Below, piece by piece: positions 1 to 9,750 of a DNA stretch of 24,933 bases. The notes beneath the pieces were generated by a model that was not told where the DNA came from, did not search any database, and worked only from the letters and a program-made list of their open reading frames with translations. Every line of letters begins with the position of its first letter. Positions within the stretch are counted from its first letter, which is position 1. This stretch comes from Hemicentrotus pulcherrimus (taxonomy: Eukaryota > Echinodermata > Echinoidea > Camarodonta > Strongylocentrotidae): positions 9,345 through 34,277 of the forward strand of contig BEXV01003694.1 in assembly GCA_003118195.1 (NCBI GenBank). Reading direction: 5' to 3'. Position numbers and translations under genes: made by a program.

Positions 1-2
1 CA

Positions 3-198
3 CTGATCAATGAATCATCATCTGGTGCTGCATTTACCACAACTCAATCCCTCAGGCCAACTCCTATTCTTCCTACCCCGTCACCTACAATGGACACGTC
101 TACCCGACCACCTCTAACTACAGCTGGACCAGATCAACTCTCCATCTTAGAGTGGTTCGGCATTGCAGTAGGAGGGGCTGCAGTATTGTTTATTTTGT
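3..198 (+). CDS. Type I membrane protein, stalk and first half of membrane helix (internal exon, 5' partial)
   Basis: The reading frame starting at base 3 is open from the window edge to a GTGAGT donor at 199-204, giving 65 codons plus one base (phase 1). The first 45 residues are rich in Thr, Pro and Ser (for example TPILPTPSPTMDTSTRPP), as in O-glycosylated extracellular stalks. They are followed by the hydrophobic run WFGIAVGGAAVLFIL, which ends at the splice site. No acceptor or start codon precedes it, so the exon continues upstream of the window. The next exon completes the membrane helix in the same phase, which is the strongest evidence that this is real coding sequence. The ectodomain is outside the window, so the family cannot be named; an adhesion or IgSF-type receptor is possible. 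Confidence 0.68.
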
Positions 199-693
199 GT
201 GAGTATGTTTATATATGATTTTTTCTGTTGTTACTGGGATACTTGAATTATTCATACTTTTTGGGATGGGAATGGTACCTGTATAATGTATGAACAGCTC
301 TCCATTTATGTTGTACAAAAGATTTCACAAAGTCCTTCAACATGGTATCACCTCACATGTTTGACTTGATATAAATGTTTTGAAATTAAAATCACTGGTT
401 TACTTAAGGAATATGTCACTAAACATTAATTGATGACATCACAGATAAGCCCTCTTTTCCGCATATTTCATGAGAAGCAAATACCGGTACTTCTATTGAT
501 GCCATGGCATGTTTAAAAAAAAGGAAAATGCAGTATGCATAAACATTGTTTGATATTTAATCTCTCCTGATGGATATATATATGTAGCTCATTATAAAAT
601 CTCTTTTATTGTACATTAACATAATATGTCCTGGGATGTGAGTGCATAATTCATGTAAATATAGGTTTTAATTGATTTCATTTTGTTTCCCAG
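199..693 (+). other. Phase-1 intron of the plus-strand membrane protein gene
   Basis: The intron begins GTGAGT and ends with the pyrimidine-rich acceptor TTTTGTTTCCCAG. It is AT-rich. No coding segment or recognisable mobile element was seen in it. Confidence 0.6.
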
Positions 694-863
694 TTTTGCT
701 GTTCCACTGCTATCAACTGAGGCAAAGGACCATAAGGAAACAAAAGAAAGAGATGAAAAAGGAAATTTTGGATTTCTCACAGAGTAATCATAATGACCGC
801 ATCAGCTCATGGAGAAATAGTATGGCATTGGATGCTATGGCAATGCATATAGAATTACCTCGG
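694..863 (+). CDS. Type I membrane protein, end of membrane helix and basic cytoplasmic tail (internal exon)
   Basis: The exon is bounded by the acceptor TTTGTTTCCCAG and the donor GTAAGT at 864. The first two bases complete a Phe codon with the last base of the previous exon, so the helix reads on as FLLFHCYQL. It is followed at once by a strongly basic stretch (RQRTIRKQKKEMKKE), the classic stop-transfer, positive-inside signature of a single-pass type I protein. The remaining tail (about 35 residues, including DFSQSNHNDRISSW) shows no motif I recognise. The exon ends in phase 0 after an Arg codon. An alternative reading as a separate small protein starting within the intron is not supported. 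Confidence 0.7.
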
Positions 864-1876
864 GTAAGTTCATACAACCTTTGGGGAATCACTTGACAAG
901 TTCATGGACAAAAGATTTTACTTCAGGAATATGACTACTACTATAATTACTTAAGCTGATTCATAAACCAAATAATCTGTAATGGACAATCAAAAAAAAA
1001 AAAAAAAAAAAAAAATCAATAAATAAATAAATAAAAAACTGACGAGGTTGTGCAACCTGGTCGACAGCATGGTTGCATTAAAATTACAAGCTGCTTTACA
1101 ATAAGAACGCCTACAATAGTAAGTCAGCTCTGTATGTACTAACATTACAAAATGTTATCCTGATGCGAGATTAATCTGCTTAGTTGATGATCGTCCTTTG
1201 GAAAGACATTAATCCCGCTTACCTCTTTCTACCCAGGGGTAAATGGTTACCTGTCAATTGATGTGGTTACTTATTACGATTAATTTGTATTTTTGTTGTA
1301 ATTTTGCAATATTCAAATTTACTAGAATTAAGAAATTCGTTTTTCTTTCTTTCAAATTACGTGTATTTTTCTCTAAGTGCCATTAGCACCGAAAGGTGGA
1401 CATGCGCCCTTTAAAAGTAGCCACTATTATTTAAAAAAAAAAATATTATTGATAATTACAGGGCCCTCATGAAGAACAGCTAAGATGCTGATAAGGCTTC
1501 TCTAGGTTAATGCGATTATCATTATCGATATGATGCGAGGTAAATACCATCAAATCTTTACATAGTATGAACAATTACCTTGCTTAAAGGTACAGACCAG
1601 TATTGGAACGCCTCAATTTAAAAAAAAAAAATGAAATGGAAGCTCTAATACCAATCATGTGAAAGAATATGTTTTGACTAATACATGATGATAACAAATT
1701 TGCCGGGAAACCGCCTACTAATTGATATATTTGGTGATTAGTTTATCCACGGTCTGTGAGAGATAAACGCACGTGTCGCGCACGTGTGCGTATAGTCCCA
1801 TAAACATATTTCTGTGTACAGTGCTTGTAACTTTACGAAGACTGGGCCAAATTTCTTATTATTTTCATGATTCCAG
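864..1876 (+). other. Probable phase-0 intron, with poly-A/(AAAT)n tract
   Basis: The interval lies between a GTAAGT donor and a TTCCAG acceptor, and no ORF of note was seen. It contains a run of 24 A residues (992-1015) followed by AAAT repeats to about 1036, which may be the tail of an old retrotransposed copy. Other A-runs occur near 1432-1442 and 1620-1631. Confidence 0.5.
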
Positions 1877-2113
1877 AACCTTGCAGAACACACCAATACG
1901 TATATGCTAGATGATCAACCTTTTCTGATCGACGTTTCGTTCACAATGCAATCGCATGACCATAGCTGGTCTTTACCTGTAATGATTTTTGTTTTTGCCC
2001 TGTCACTCATTATCTATTTCAATACTCGAGTACGTTATTACCAGATCGTACAAGTATCTCCTGACATTTGCACTTTTGTTAAACGTAGAGAGATGCATCT
2101 TACTGTATTATAG
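1877..2113 (+). CDS. Possible terminal exon of the plus-strand membrane protein gene
   Basis: The acceptor TTTTCATGATTCCAG ends at 1876. The phase needed by the previous exon (0) is the one that stays open here for 78 codons to a TAG at 2111-2113. The start, NLAEHTNTYMLDDQPF, looks like cytoplasmic tail with a tyrosine in an acidic context. The second half (PVMIFVFALSLIIYF) is hydrophobic and may be intron translated by accident: a possible GTAATG donor at 1979 would end the exon before it, also in phase 0. I see no AATAAA signal soon after the stop. A competing acceptor 10 bases downstream (TTGCAG at 1881-1886) would shift the frame and terminate quickly. Confidence 0.4.
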   Translation, partial: NLAEHTNTYMLDDQPFLIDVSFTMQSHDHSWSLPVMIFVFALSLIIYFNTRVRYYQIVQVSPDICTFVKRREMHLTVL

Positions 2114-2243
2114 GCTCTCGAATAGCTTTTCCCTACCCCCATTAGTTTACCATGGAAGTCACCGTTAGTAGAGTACGTTACTCATCTTTCAAGGCACGCG
2201 TTCAGTGTTTGTTTTGGTCAGGGATGCAATTTGGTACAGCATT

Positions 2244-2600
2244 CCCTTACAAAAAAAAAACATGGAAGTACCATCCTACCGGTACCATGGTTACCATGGT
2301 TCTCATGGTGGATGGTAATTTGGACAAAGAACCATGGTAACCATGGTAACCATGGTACTGAAAACCATGGTAACACCGAAGTATGGTTCAGTGTTAACAT
2401 GGTATTCGGTACCATGGTTACCATGGTTCTCAGTACCATGGTTACCATGGTTTTCGGTACCATGGTTCTCGGTACCATGGTTACCATGGTACCGAGAATA
2501 CTATGACCATGGTTTTCGGTACCATGGTTACCATGGTTCTCTTCCACCTTTTGTTACCATTGTTCTCCTGTACCTAGGTTGCCATGGTACTTGTACTATA
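2244..2600. repeat. ACCATGGT palindrome repeat, copy 1
   Basis: The segment contains about 15 copies of the 8-base palindrome ACCATGGT, many joined as ACCATGGTTACCATGGT or separated by TTCTCAGT/TTTTCGGT linkers, so both strands read much the same. The left end carries CCCTTAC followed by an A-run, the same end sequence as the other two copies. A central segment (CATGGTGGATGGTAATTTGG) is shared with the copy at 9751. Open frames across this stretch on both strands encode only MVTMVP-type repeats and are by-products of the palindromes. Confidence 0.8.
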
Positions 2601-3049
2601 ATGTTACTGCACGCACCCAGTCGCCTTTCCATTCTGCATGTAGCTTAGTAAAAAAGAAAGCATTGATTACATTGCATGATTGATTTTTTGTTATCATTTA
2701 CAAATCTACTACCTAAATTAAGCACTTTCAACACAGTATTCCTCATAACATCTGCCAGCCCTTGATCATTTAACTTTGAAAGAACATGCTGGTCTGCAAA
2801 GTAGACACAAAATGACAGGAGCTGGCATGAAGTCCACTTTCAGCACAATTATCCATATTCTCAAGGTTCAGCCATTCTATCATCTGTTAACAAAAGACAT
2901 CACAATAATGTTAATCATTATTGTCAAATGATCATATGACGTATCAAACATCAAACAATGGAAACAATATGTTTACTTTTTTAAAGGCGTTTATTCAAAC
3001 GAGCTAAAATCTAGCTCGCGTAAAATATATAAAATAATTTACAGTCGAA
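2601..3049. other. Unannotated intergenic DNA
   Basis: This is AT-rich sequence after the palindrome repeat. I see no exon, RNA gene or recognisable mobile element. Confidence 0.4.
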
Positions 3050-3055
3050 AACTGA

Positions 3056-3177
3056 AGTCTATTTCTATAGCGAAAGACTGCCGCTTGTTACATTGCATAT
3101 GACACCAAACACTTTCAGCACACAGCAATATTATAAGTAAAGTGGTTAGTCTATTTCTATAGCGAAAGACTGCCGCT
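3056..3177. repeat. 30-base exact direct repeat, two copies 92 bases apart
   Basis: The 30 bases at 3056-3085, beginning AGTCTATTTCTATAGCGAAA, recur without change at 3148-3177. Each copy holds a short internal complementarity (AGTCT ... AGACT) that could fold as a small hairpin. The sequence between the copies is not obviously repeated. Confidence 0.75.
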
Positions 3178-3404
3178 CATATTCAATAGTACAATTTACA
3201 AACTGTCCTTCCAGCGGAGATGCGAGATTCGTCGACGATGTCGTACTCGAATTTGGTTTGAAGAAACAATTGGTAGCTAGGCCTACTTTTTATGGTAGAT
3301 CATAGATGACGTCGGTAATCATAACAGTTCAAAAATTAATGATGAATGAAGGCCAAGGGTCGGCAATGTCGATCGGATGCAAAGTCCATGTTTGGCGATG
3401 GTGA

Positions 3405-3589
3405 AACTTGGTATAGAGTTCGACAGTGATAGAAGACAGAACGAAAGTCGATAAATTCATCATTAGCCGGAGACAGGATCAGACTTGCAAACGACGAAAA
3501 GCAAATCGAAGACGAAGAAGGTAAAGAGGAGGTTCTTACCTTCAAAGTTTGACGTCGATGGTGTTCAAAGACAGAACAAAAGTCGATAA
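3405..3589. repeat. Diverged direct repeat, period about 135
   Basis: GACAGAACGAAAGTCGATAA at 3435-3454 recurs with one mismatch at 3570-3589, and the sequence upstream of both is loosely similar. A minus-strand open frame over this region (3336-3626) shows the same duplication at protein level (IDFCSVFEHHR against IDFRSVFYHCR), so that ORF is best seen as repeat-derived. Confidence 0.45.
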
Positions 3590-4670
3590 TGCCAATGTCC
3601 AAATTCATTATTAGAGTTCGCAACAAACTTCAAGTTTAAACGCCAAAACGGAGGTCAACGACGAAGATATGGTGATGGTGGCGTTGATGTTTTTGTCAAG
3701 ATGATAATAAAGAGCGACGTCAATATGGAAACTACTCATTTGTCATGTTGCGTATATATCTGTAATTTAAAAAAGACAATTTTGAATTAAATTTTAAAAA
3801 AAATGAATATCAACAACTGTCAACATGAAATGACACATGCAGTCACAGAGCAGAGGCAGACATGACATTGATTAGCTTAATTCGTTAATTTGCTGGATTT
3901 TTATGCAGTATTCTATTTATTTTCTAAAAAGAATAAAACATTCAATCCTTCGAACAATGACACTATAGAGGTCTATACTAACAGTAGAGTTAATGACAAT
4001 GTGTATGTATGGACAAACTTTGCTTTGAAAGTTTGATTGATATGCCCCATAAACCCATCAAGATACTACAACAAATTACGTACATGGGATCATACATGTT
4101 CAGTCTTAACTGTTATCCTGTCGAATGTATTTTAAGTCCCAGTTGACAATGTCATAAATAACTATCTAGACATCGATTTCATCTATGTGCATATTGTAAA
4201 TAAAGTAGATGATTATTAAACTTACCCATACTGTTGTAGATTAGCCGGGAAAAACAGAATTCAGCATGATTTTGCAGATCTAAAACACCAAGATGAACAC
4301 GAGGCATGCAGCTGGACTGTGAACAGTGCACGTATTAGCTATAATGCTGCATGTACACAGCATACACGTTCACTGCATGCACTGCATGCACAGCGATCCT
4401 TGGCACACAAAATGGCTGCTCCTTGGTTGTGTAGCTAGCTGTACTGTAGCTAGCTGCATGCGCTGGTTGTGTGGGGTTGGGGCTTGTAGGTAATAGTCTT
4501 GACTTGTGCAGACCTTCTTTATGATATTTCAAGCTGTTGCACAATTTCTACATTACACACTATTGATAAATGGCCAAATGAAAATATATATTTTATAATC
4601 ATTATTTTTTCTATCTTGTTCTTAATGATTCTTAATTTTTGTGTTAATACTTCTTATATGTTTTGTTATT
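3590..4670. other. Unannotated intergenic DNA
   Basis: No gene was recognised. Around 4340-4465 there are short self-complementary motifs (GCATGC, GTAGCTAGCTG twice) but no larger organised structure. Confidence 0.4.
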
Positions 4671-4712
4671 TGATTTCATGCGTCCGGTAAAATGATTTCA
4701 TGCGTTCGGTAA
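4671..4712. repeat. 20-base near-identical tandem repeat
   Basis: TGATTTCATGCGTCCGGTAA at 4671-4690 is followed at 4693-4712 by the same 20 bases with one C-to-T change. A partly inverted relative (CTACCGAACGAATCA) lies at 4752-4766. Confidence 0.6.
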
Positions 4713-4869
4713 TTTGTTGTTGTTTTTGTTTTAAACAATTGCAAACGATTCCTACCGAACGAATCATACCTGCACATTATTGTATAAATTAAATCAATCA
4801 GACAAACAAAACAGACACAACATATGGAACTGCATGGTTAGAACCATACAACTGCCAATTAAGTACCAC

Positions 4870-5157
4870 AATGTACCATGTACAAATTCGGAAGTACCAT
4901 GGTATACTATGGTACATGTCATATCACCGTGGTAATACCATGGTTCTTGCATGGTAGTACCATGGTTAAAGACGAGTACCACAGGAACCATAAAGTACCA
5001 TGGTACAAATTTGGAAGTACCATGGTATACGATGGTACTTCTCATATAACCATGGTAATACCATGGTTCTTTGATGGTAGTACCATGGTTAGAGACGAGT
5101 ACCACAGGTACCATGGTGGTACCATGGTTACCATGGTACTTTTTTTATAAGGGTTAA
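4870..5157. repeat. ACCATGGT palindrome repeat, copy 2, with 123-base internal duplication
   Basis: The stretch is built from GTACCATGGTA-type palindromes. A unit of about 123 bases is present twice in tandem: GGAAGTACCATGGTATAC starts at 4890 and again at 5013, and the following 90 or so bases match with scattered changes. The right end reads TTTTTTTATAAGGG followed directly by TTAA (5154-5157). TAAGGG mirrors the CCCTTA at the left end of copy 1, so these are probably the terminal bases of one element family. Confidence 0.75.
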
Positions 5158-6780
5158 CTTCCTGTGTATACATAGAATTATCATTGATATATGGCGCTGT
5201 TACCCTTTCAGGGAACATGTGCATTGACCAGCTTTAGTTTGAAAATGACATACACATGAAAAGTTGGTAAATTAGTCTTTTGATAGAACTCTCCATTGAA
5301 ACTGTTAGTATAGCTTTCATATATTGAATGTTGGAGAGGCCTATTTTAGTATCATGTACAAAATAATATAGGAAAAGGGGGAACACTATTTTTTCAGGTC
5401 GTACATCTCTTTGAATGTAATGAGTGTGGAATATATTCTTTTTCCGAACCTAACGTCATCCGAATGATTGGAAAATTGGTGCTTAGTTTTGGTTGCGTAA
5501 TCAAATCCTGAATAATCAGACGTTACTGTCGGCCCACGAGCTCAACAAACAATGAGATGAGGGTAATATTTATGCTAGGAACTTAGGAACATTTTGTTTT
5601 AAAATCATCAACAAACTAGCTTCGTTTCCAAAGATTTTCTTTCCAAGCAGCCTTTGCCGTCTTATTTCCTGTAGCATTGTGTTTTTTATTTCCACGAAAG
5701 TTGACACAACTAACGGATATGTTATTTCTACAGCCTTGCTTTGTACTGTCAGCTAATAAAGATAAGTCAGATACTGTTCGCCAAATGGCTTTTTGATACC
5801 CTTCCTACAATTTGTTTTAAATCACCCATGCGTGAAATATGCATCCTATGAGTTGCTTTGCATGAAAGAAGAAGATCCAAGCTTTACAAATATGTGTCAT
5901 TTATTAATCATAATTGTGATTAACTTATGATAAAAAATCGATAACTCTCGGTTTAGTTTTTTTTTTCTGGGACGCACTGTATATTGTACGTGGATAATAA
6001 TTAGCAGGGGCCCTTCCTCATAAAGATTAAGTGGATGCTTCGAAGTGTTTTCCCGCCATGCATGCCGCAGTTGTGCAGATGGCTAGCTATTATTTTTCTT
6101 TAGAAGCGGACTCGATGCAATAATTATAGAAAATGCAGTAACGTGTATGCCAGATGAGGTTTACTTTTTAATCAAATGAAAATATCTCGCTAAATTTAAC
6201 AATTGAAACATTAAAAAACCTCCTAAATGTCATTGCAGCTTACCTCAATTACACCCTTCCTCCTCCCCATGAAATGAAATTCAAATTCTAGTACAGGTCG
6301 AATAAAGAACATTGAAGGGACCTCAGCATGGTAGGGCTTGTTATATCATCGAGCGGTCCTTACATCATATCGATTATGTTTAATATGTAATTTCTTATTG
6401 CAGAAAGCAAGGTTTTTTCATGAATTAGTCAAAACAAACAAAACATTATGCTGGTTATATGAGATCCTGCAAATGTGTAATCAACTATCTTCAAAATTAT
6501 GAATCCATGGCTTAATCATTATGCGGAATATTTTGTATTAGTCATACAAAAGGCCAATTCCCCGCATCTATTGTGAAATACATATCAAAACCAAAACATG
6601 TACAGGGAAGAATATATATTAATACATTATGTTAATTTTATCGTATCATGTTTAGCTCTTTGTCTCATGATTGCTAGTCTGGGAGATACGCTGGTAGGGA
6701 CTTTTCGACCACAGACTATAGACGTAGCAGTCCACTAATATGCAAATCAAAAAGTCCCTAATTGCAACAGCTCAAGCACG
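5158..6780. other. Unannotated intergenic DNA
   Basis: About 1.6 kb of AT-rich sequence in which I found no coding exon, RNA gene, inverted repeat or known element. Confidence 0.4.
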
Positions 6781-6797
6781 CGATTTTCTATCCCACA

Positions 6798-6945
6798 TAC
6801 ACAGACACTCATACACGCACACACACATACACACAACACACACCCGCGCAAACCACAAGACAATAAATGAATAAATATACGTGTGTGTGTGTGTGTGCGC
6901 CTGCATAGTATGCGTGTGCCTGAATAGTATGCGTGTGCGTGTATG
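6798..6945. repeat. CA and TG microsatellites in opposed orientation
   Basis: An imperfect CA-rich tract (about 6798-6850) is followed, after an AT spacer, by a TG tract (6882-6898) and three TATGCGTGTG units to 6945. The two arms are roughly complementary, so the region could fold back. Minus-strand ORFs here encode only HTHT-type repeats. Confidence 0.7.
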
Positions 6946-6983
6946 CTGGCTCAACTCCATACCGTATTGCCGTTAAAGGTAAT

Positions 6984-7047
6984 GGTCCGAATTCACAAAG
7001 GATAAACCTAGGTTTGTCGACAAACCTCCTTTTTGTGAATTCGGGCC
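6984..7047. repeat. Small palindrome, possible MITE remnant
   Basis: The arms are GGTCCGAATTCACAAAGG and the complementary TTTTTGTGAATTCGGGCC, with the perfect core GGTTTGTCGACAAACC at 7011-7026. One or two indels separate the arms from perfect symmetry. The size and shape suit a minimal inverted-repeat transposable element, but I cannot name the family. Confidence 0.55.
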
Positions 7048-7789
7048 AATGTCTCATTTGCAGCCAACATCTAACTGTGTAGCACTTGCAGGAATTACGA
7101 ATATGTCACGTATGTCCTATCTGTAAAATTTAAACGTTAGCAGTGTTATTCAAATTTTGCAAGGAAACCCGTTTACTTTCTATAATCCACTGTCTGACCC
7201 TATTAAGCAACTGACTGACCATTTTTTTTCCTTTGGTAATAACATACAGAAAATGCAACAATACATCAATATCCCATTACTTGTAATGGCCGACATTAAA
7301 CTGATTGAATCTTGGCACAGCCATTCCGGGTAAAAGAAAATGAAAATCAGACTATTGCGAAATGGATTGCAATCACTAAAGTCGATTTGATAACTACTGT
7401 CTGTTATTTTTGCACTTAAATACATTTCAAGCCTTCTCGTTTTGAGGGAAGTTTTTAATTAGTATTATCTTTAAAATTCCGTTGGAATTTATCCTTTTCA
7501 TTTTTTTTTGCCTGCAAATGGATGTATTGATTATATATACATGGTTACATTCAAAGGTACAATACTACAAATAAAATTTACATAATCGCAAAAACATTAT
7601 TATTGTCATAACAAAGAATTGAAATTGAGTTTTGCTTTGCAAAGCAATTGAATCATAAATAACATTAAAAATGATACTGATAGTTTTGTTTCCCTCTCTT
7701 TTTTCTCTCTTTTTTCTCTCTTTTTTTTTTTTCTTCTTAAATAACACCCAACAGTTCTTTTGGTAAAAGCTTTCTGGTCATCTTTATGT

Positions 7790-9700
7790 TGGATTTACTT
7801 TCCATTCTTTTAAAAATTTATCTGTGGAGATTTTGTTTAAAAGCAACTTTTCTCTTGTCTATCCCAGTTATATTTCGTTTATCAATCAATTTATATATGG
7901 TCCAAAATGCTATTGTAAAGAATGAAGTACAATGACTTTCACAATCTAGTTTTAGCAGGTGGTAGTTATTGAAGGTCAGTATCCTTACTTTGTATATACC
8001 TTTTAATATTTCTTTCAAATGTTTAATGAAGGGCTCGATTAGTTTGCATTCTATAAATGCGTGATTCAGATCCTCTTTTAACCCGTTGACTACTGATTTA
8101 TCTTATTCCCATAGGCTTTACACAGGGACCACCCTGTGTAAATTACATTTTGGGCATACATCGTCATTGGATATTCCCCATTTGAAAGGATTACTTCTTA
8201 CTGGCAATAGATTACACAGTAATTTCAAGTTAAACTCTCGTAATTTGCTTTCTCTAATTTGTGCAAGATTACGCTTGAATACCGTAGACCAATCAATATC
8301 TACATTAAGTTTGTTTTCCTAATAAAGGCAACATGTGTTAGTTGATACAGTTCTCGAAATAATGAGTTTATAGAAACGATTGCTACTTATATCAGTAACA
8401 TGTTTTACCTTAGTTGCAACCATTACAGATATGGAACTTCGTTTTCATTTTCTTGTCTAGTATAATCATGCATAAATACTTCTTTTAAACTATTGACCCA
8501 TACAGGAGGTGTCGCTCGTTTAAGTCTTGCATAGTCAAACATTGCATTGTATTTTCGTTTGGAATGCACCTGCGATCTAATATATTATGTTGACCGAAAG
8601 CCATCTCTCGTAAAAAGGTCTCCTAAAATACTAGACCACTGTCGTACTAGCCTTTATAAAAGAGTGACTGATTATCATACACCACATGTTTGTTGTGCCA
8701 AATAATCTGATCTGAAACGTTCACTGGTATACAAACATCTTTCACTGTAGTGCAGTATCTAATCCTTTCCCAGGCCTTTAAGATTTCTACGTAAAATGAC
8801 GACATTTTCTTTTGAACTAGAATATCATTAAGTGTGGTTATATTATAAGAGCAGTTCAACAGTAACTTGATGCCTCCCAATAAGTTGCACCAGTAAGAAA
8901 ACAATATTTTCCACGCTCCATTACTCTCTTTGAAAAATCTACCCAACCATTTCAGTCGGAAGCTGAACAAATGCCTTTGTATGTCAGGTATTTTATACCG
9001 CCTTTACTGTAGTCTCCCATAAGAGAAACCCTTTTGATTTGTTTTGTTTTCCCACTCCAAATAAATGTGAATATAATGCCTTCTATCATCTTCGAAAAGT
9101 TTGGAGGGATGGAATCAACCATGACCAAGTGAGTAACTTGGCTAAGTGCTAGACTTTTCAGAACCGTGACTCTTCCAAAAATTGTTAAGCTTCTTTTTCT
9201 CCAGCTATCAAGAATTTTCCTCAATTTTATCAACTTCTGCTCCCAGTACATCTTTAGAGCTTCATTATTATTGAAATATATGTAGTGACCTATATTTCCT
9301 ATAGGCTTGTGGGTCCATTTGTGATCATGATTCTCTAAATTCCAACTTATTTCGGTGTCTCCTAACCATATTCTGGCTGTCTTTTCTTTATTTATGTTTG
9401 GACCTGCTACTTCGCCAAACTGATTCAGTTCGTGTAAAATTCCATTTAAAGAAGTTTCATCTGGAACAAGAAAATAATGTATCGTCGGCATATTGCAACA
9501 ACTTTAGTTTAAGGTCATACCCGACCATTTCTATTGGTTTAATAATATTATTTTTTCTCACTTTATTTGCCATGAGCTCGGCAGCTAAGATAAACAGCAG
9601 TGCTGACAATGGACAACCAAATGGGACATAGTACCTTTGAAGGGAAACTCTACACTGACGTTTAATAAGTTGCGTTTGATAGAAGAGGTAAAATGGAGTA
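7790..9700 (-). pseudogene. L1-like ORF2 fragment (RT palm, thumb and C-terminal domain)
   Basis: The fragment reads from the RT region upstream of YADD (codons at 9481-9492) toward 7790. Right after YADDTLFS the frame hits a stop and the match continues in another frame (DETSLNGILHELNQFGEVAG, up to 9452). A second shift lies near 8970-8985, where YLTYKG gives way to DIQRHLFSFRLKWLG. The following open stretch, 8647-8950, is coherent L1 C-terminal sequence. More stops follow at about 8600-8300, then NVDIDWSTVFKRNLAQIRES (about 8305-8246) and the CPKC motif (about 8157-8146). After a short interruption DLNHAFIEC resumes near 8065. Known L1 ORF2 proteins are far longer; this keeps roughly the last 600 residues. 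Confidence 0.82.
8117..8142. repeat. Perfect 11-base inverted repeat inside the L1 relic
   Basis: TTTACACAGGG at 8117-8127 pairs exactly with CCCTGTGTAAA at 8132-8142 across a 4-base loop (ACCA). It sits between the CPKC and DLNHAFIEC parts of the L1 C-terminus, where the coding match is interrupted, so it may belong to a small insertion. Confidence 0.6.
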
Positions 9701-9750
9701 GCGCAACGGTGATTTTTTTAAACAAAAGCCGATTAGAAAAAGAAAAAAAA

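Larger units (their letters stand above)
7690..9735 (-). mobile_element. L1-like LINE, 5'-truncated and degenerate
   Basis: The minus strand encodes, in order and across several frames, the C-terminal half of an L1-type ORF2. It starts inside the reverse transcriptase (RT) before motif GCPLSALLFILAAELMANK, includes the YADD catalytic box, runs through the RT thumb, and ends near a CPKC / DLNHAFIEC zinc-knuckle-like region. The 3' end (minus direction, near 7690-7740) has a GAGAAAAAA-rich tract. ORF1, endonuclease and the N-terminal RT are missing. At the 5' end it abuts an ACCATGGT palindrome element. Frameshifts and stops show it is dead. Confidence 0.85.

Noticed and set aside
2218..2648. 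Open frames on both strands encoding MVTMVP/PWLPWF repeats
   Set aside because: They exist only because the ACCATGGT palindromes lack stops in several frames; both strands give the same style of repeat peptide.
2244..5157. CRISPR array
   Set aside because: Repeats are palindromes without regular unique spacers, and the genome is plainly eukaryotic.
4794..5224. Open frames with WYYHG/STMV-type repeats
   Set aside because: Same cause: palindrome repeat copy 2, including its 123-base duplication.
6772..7057. Minus-strand ORFs rich in HTHT and CVCV
   Set aside because: Translations of CA/TG microsatellite with no coding features.
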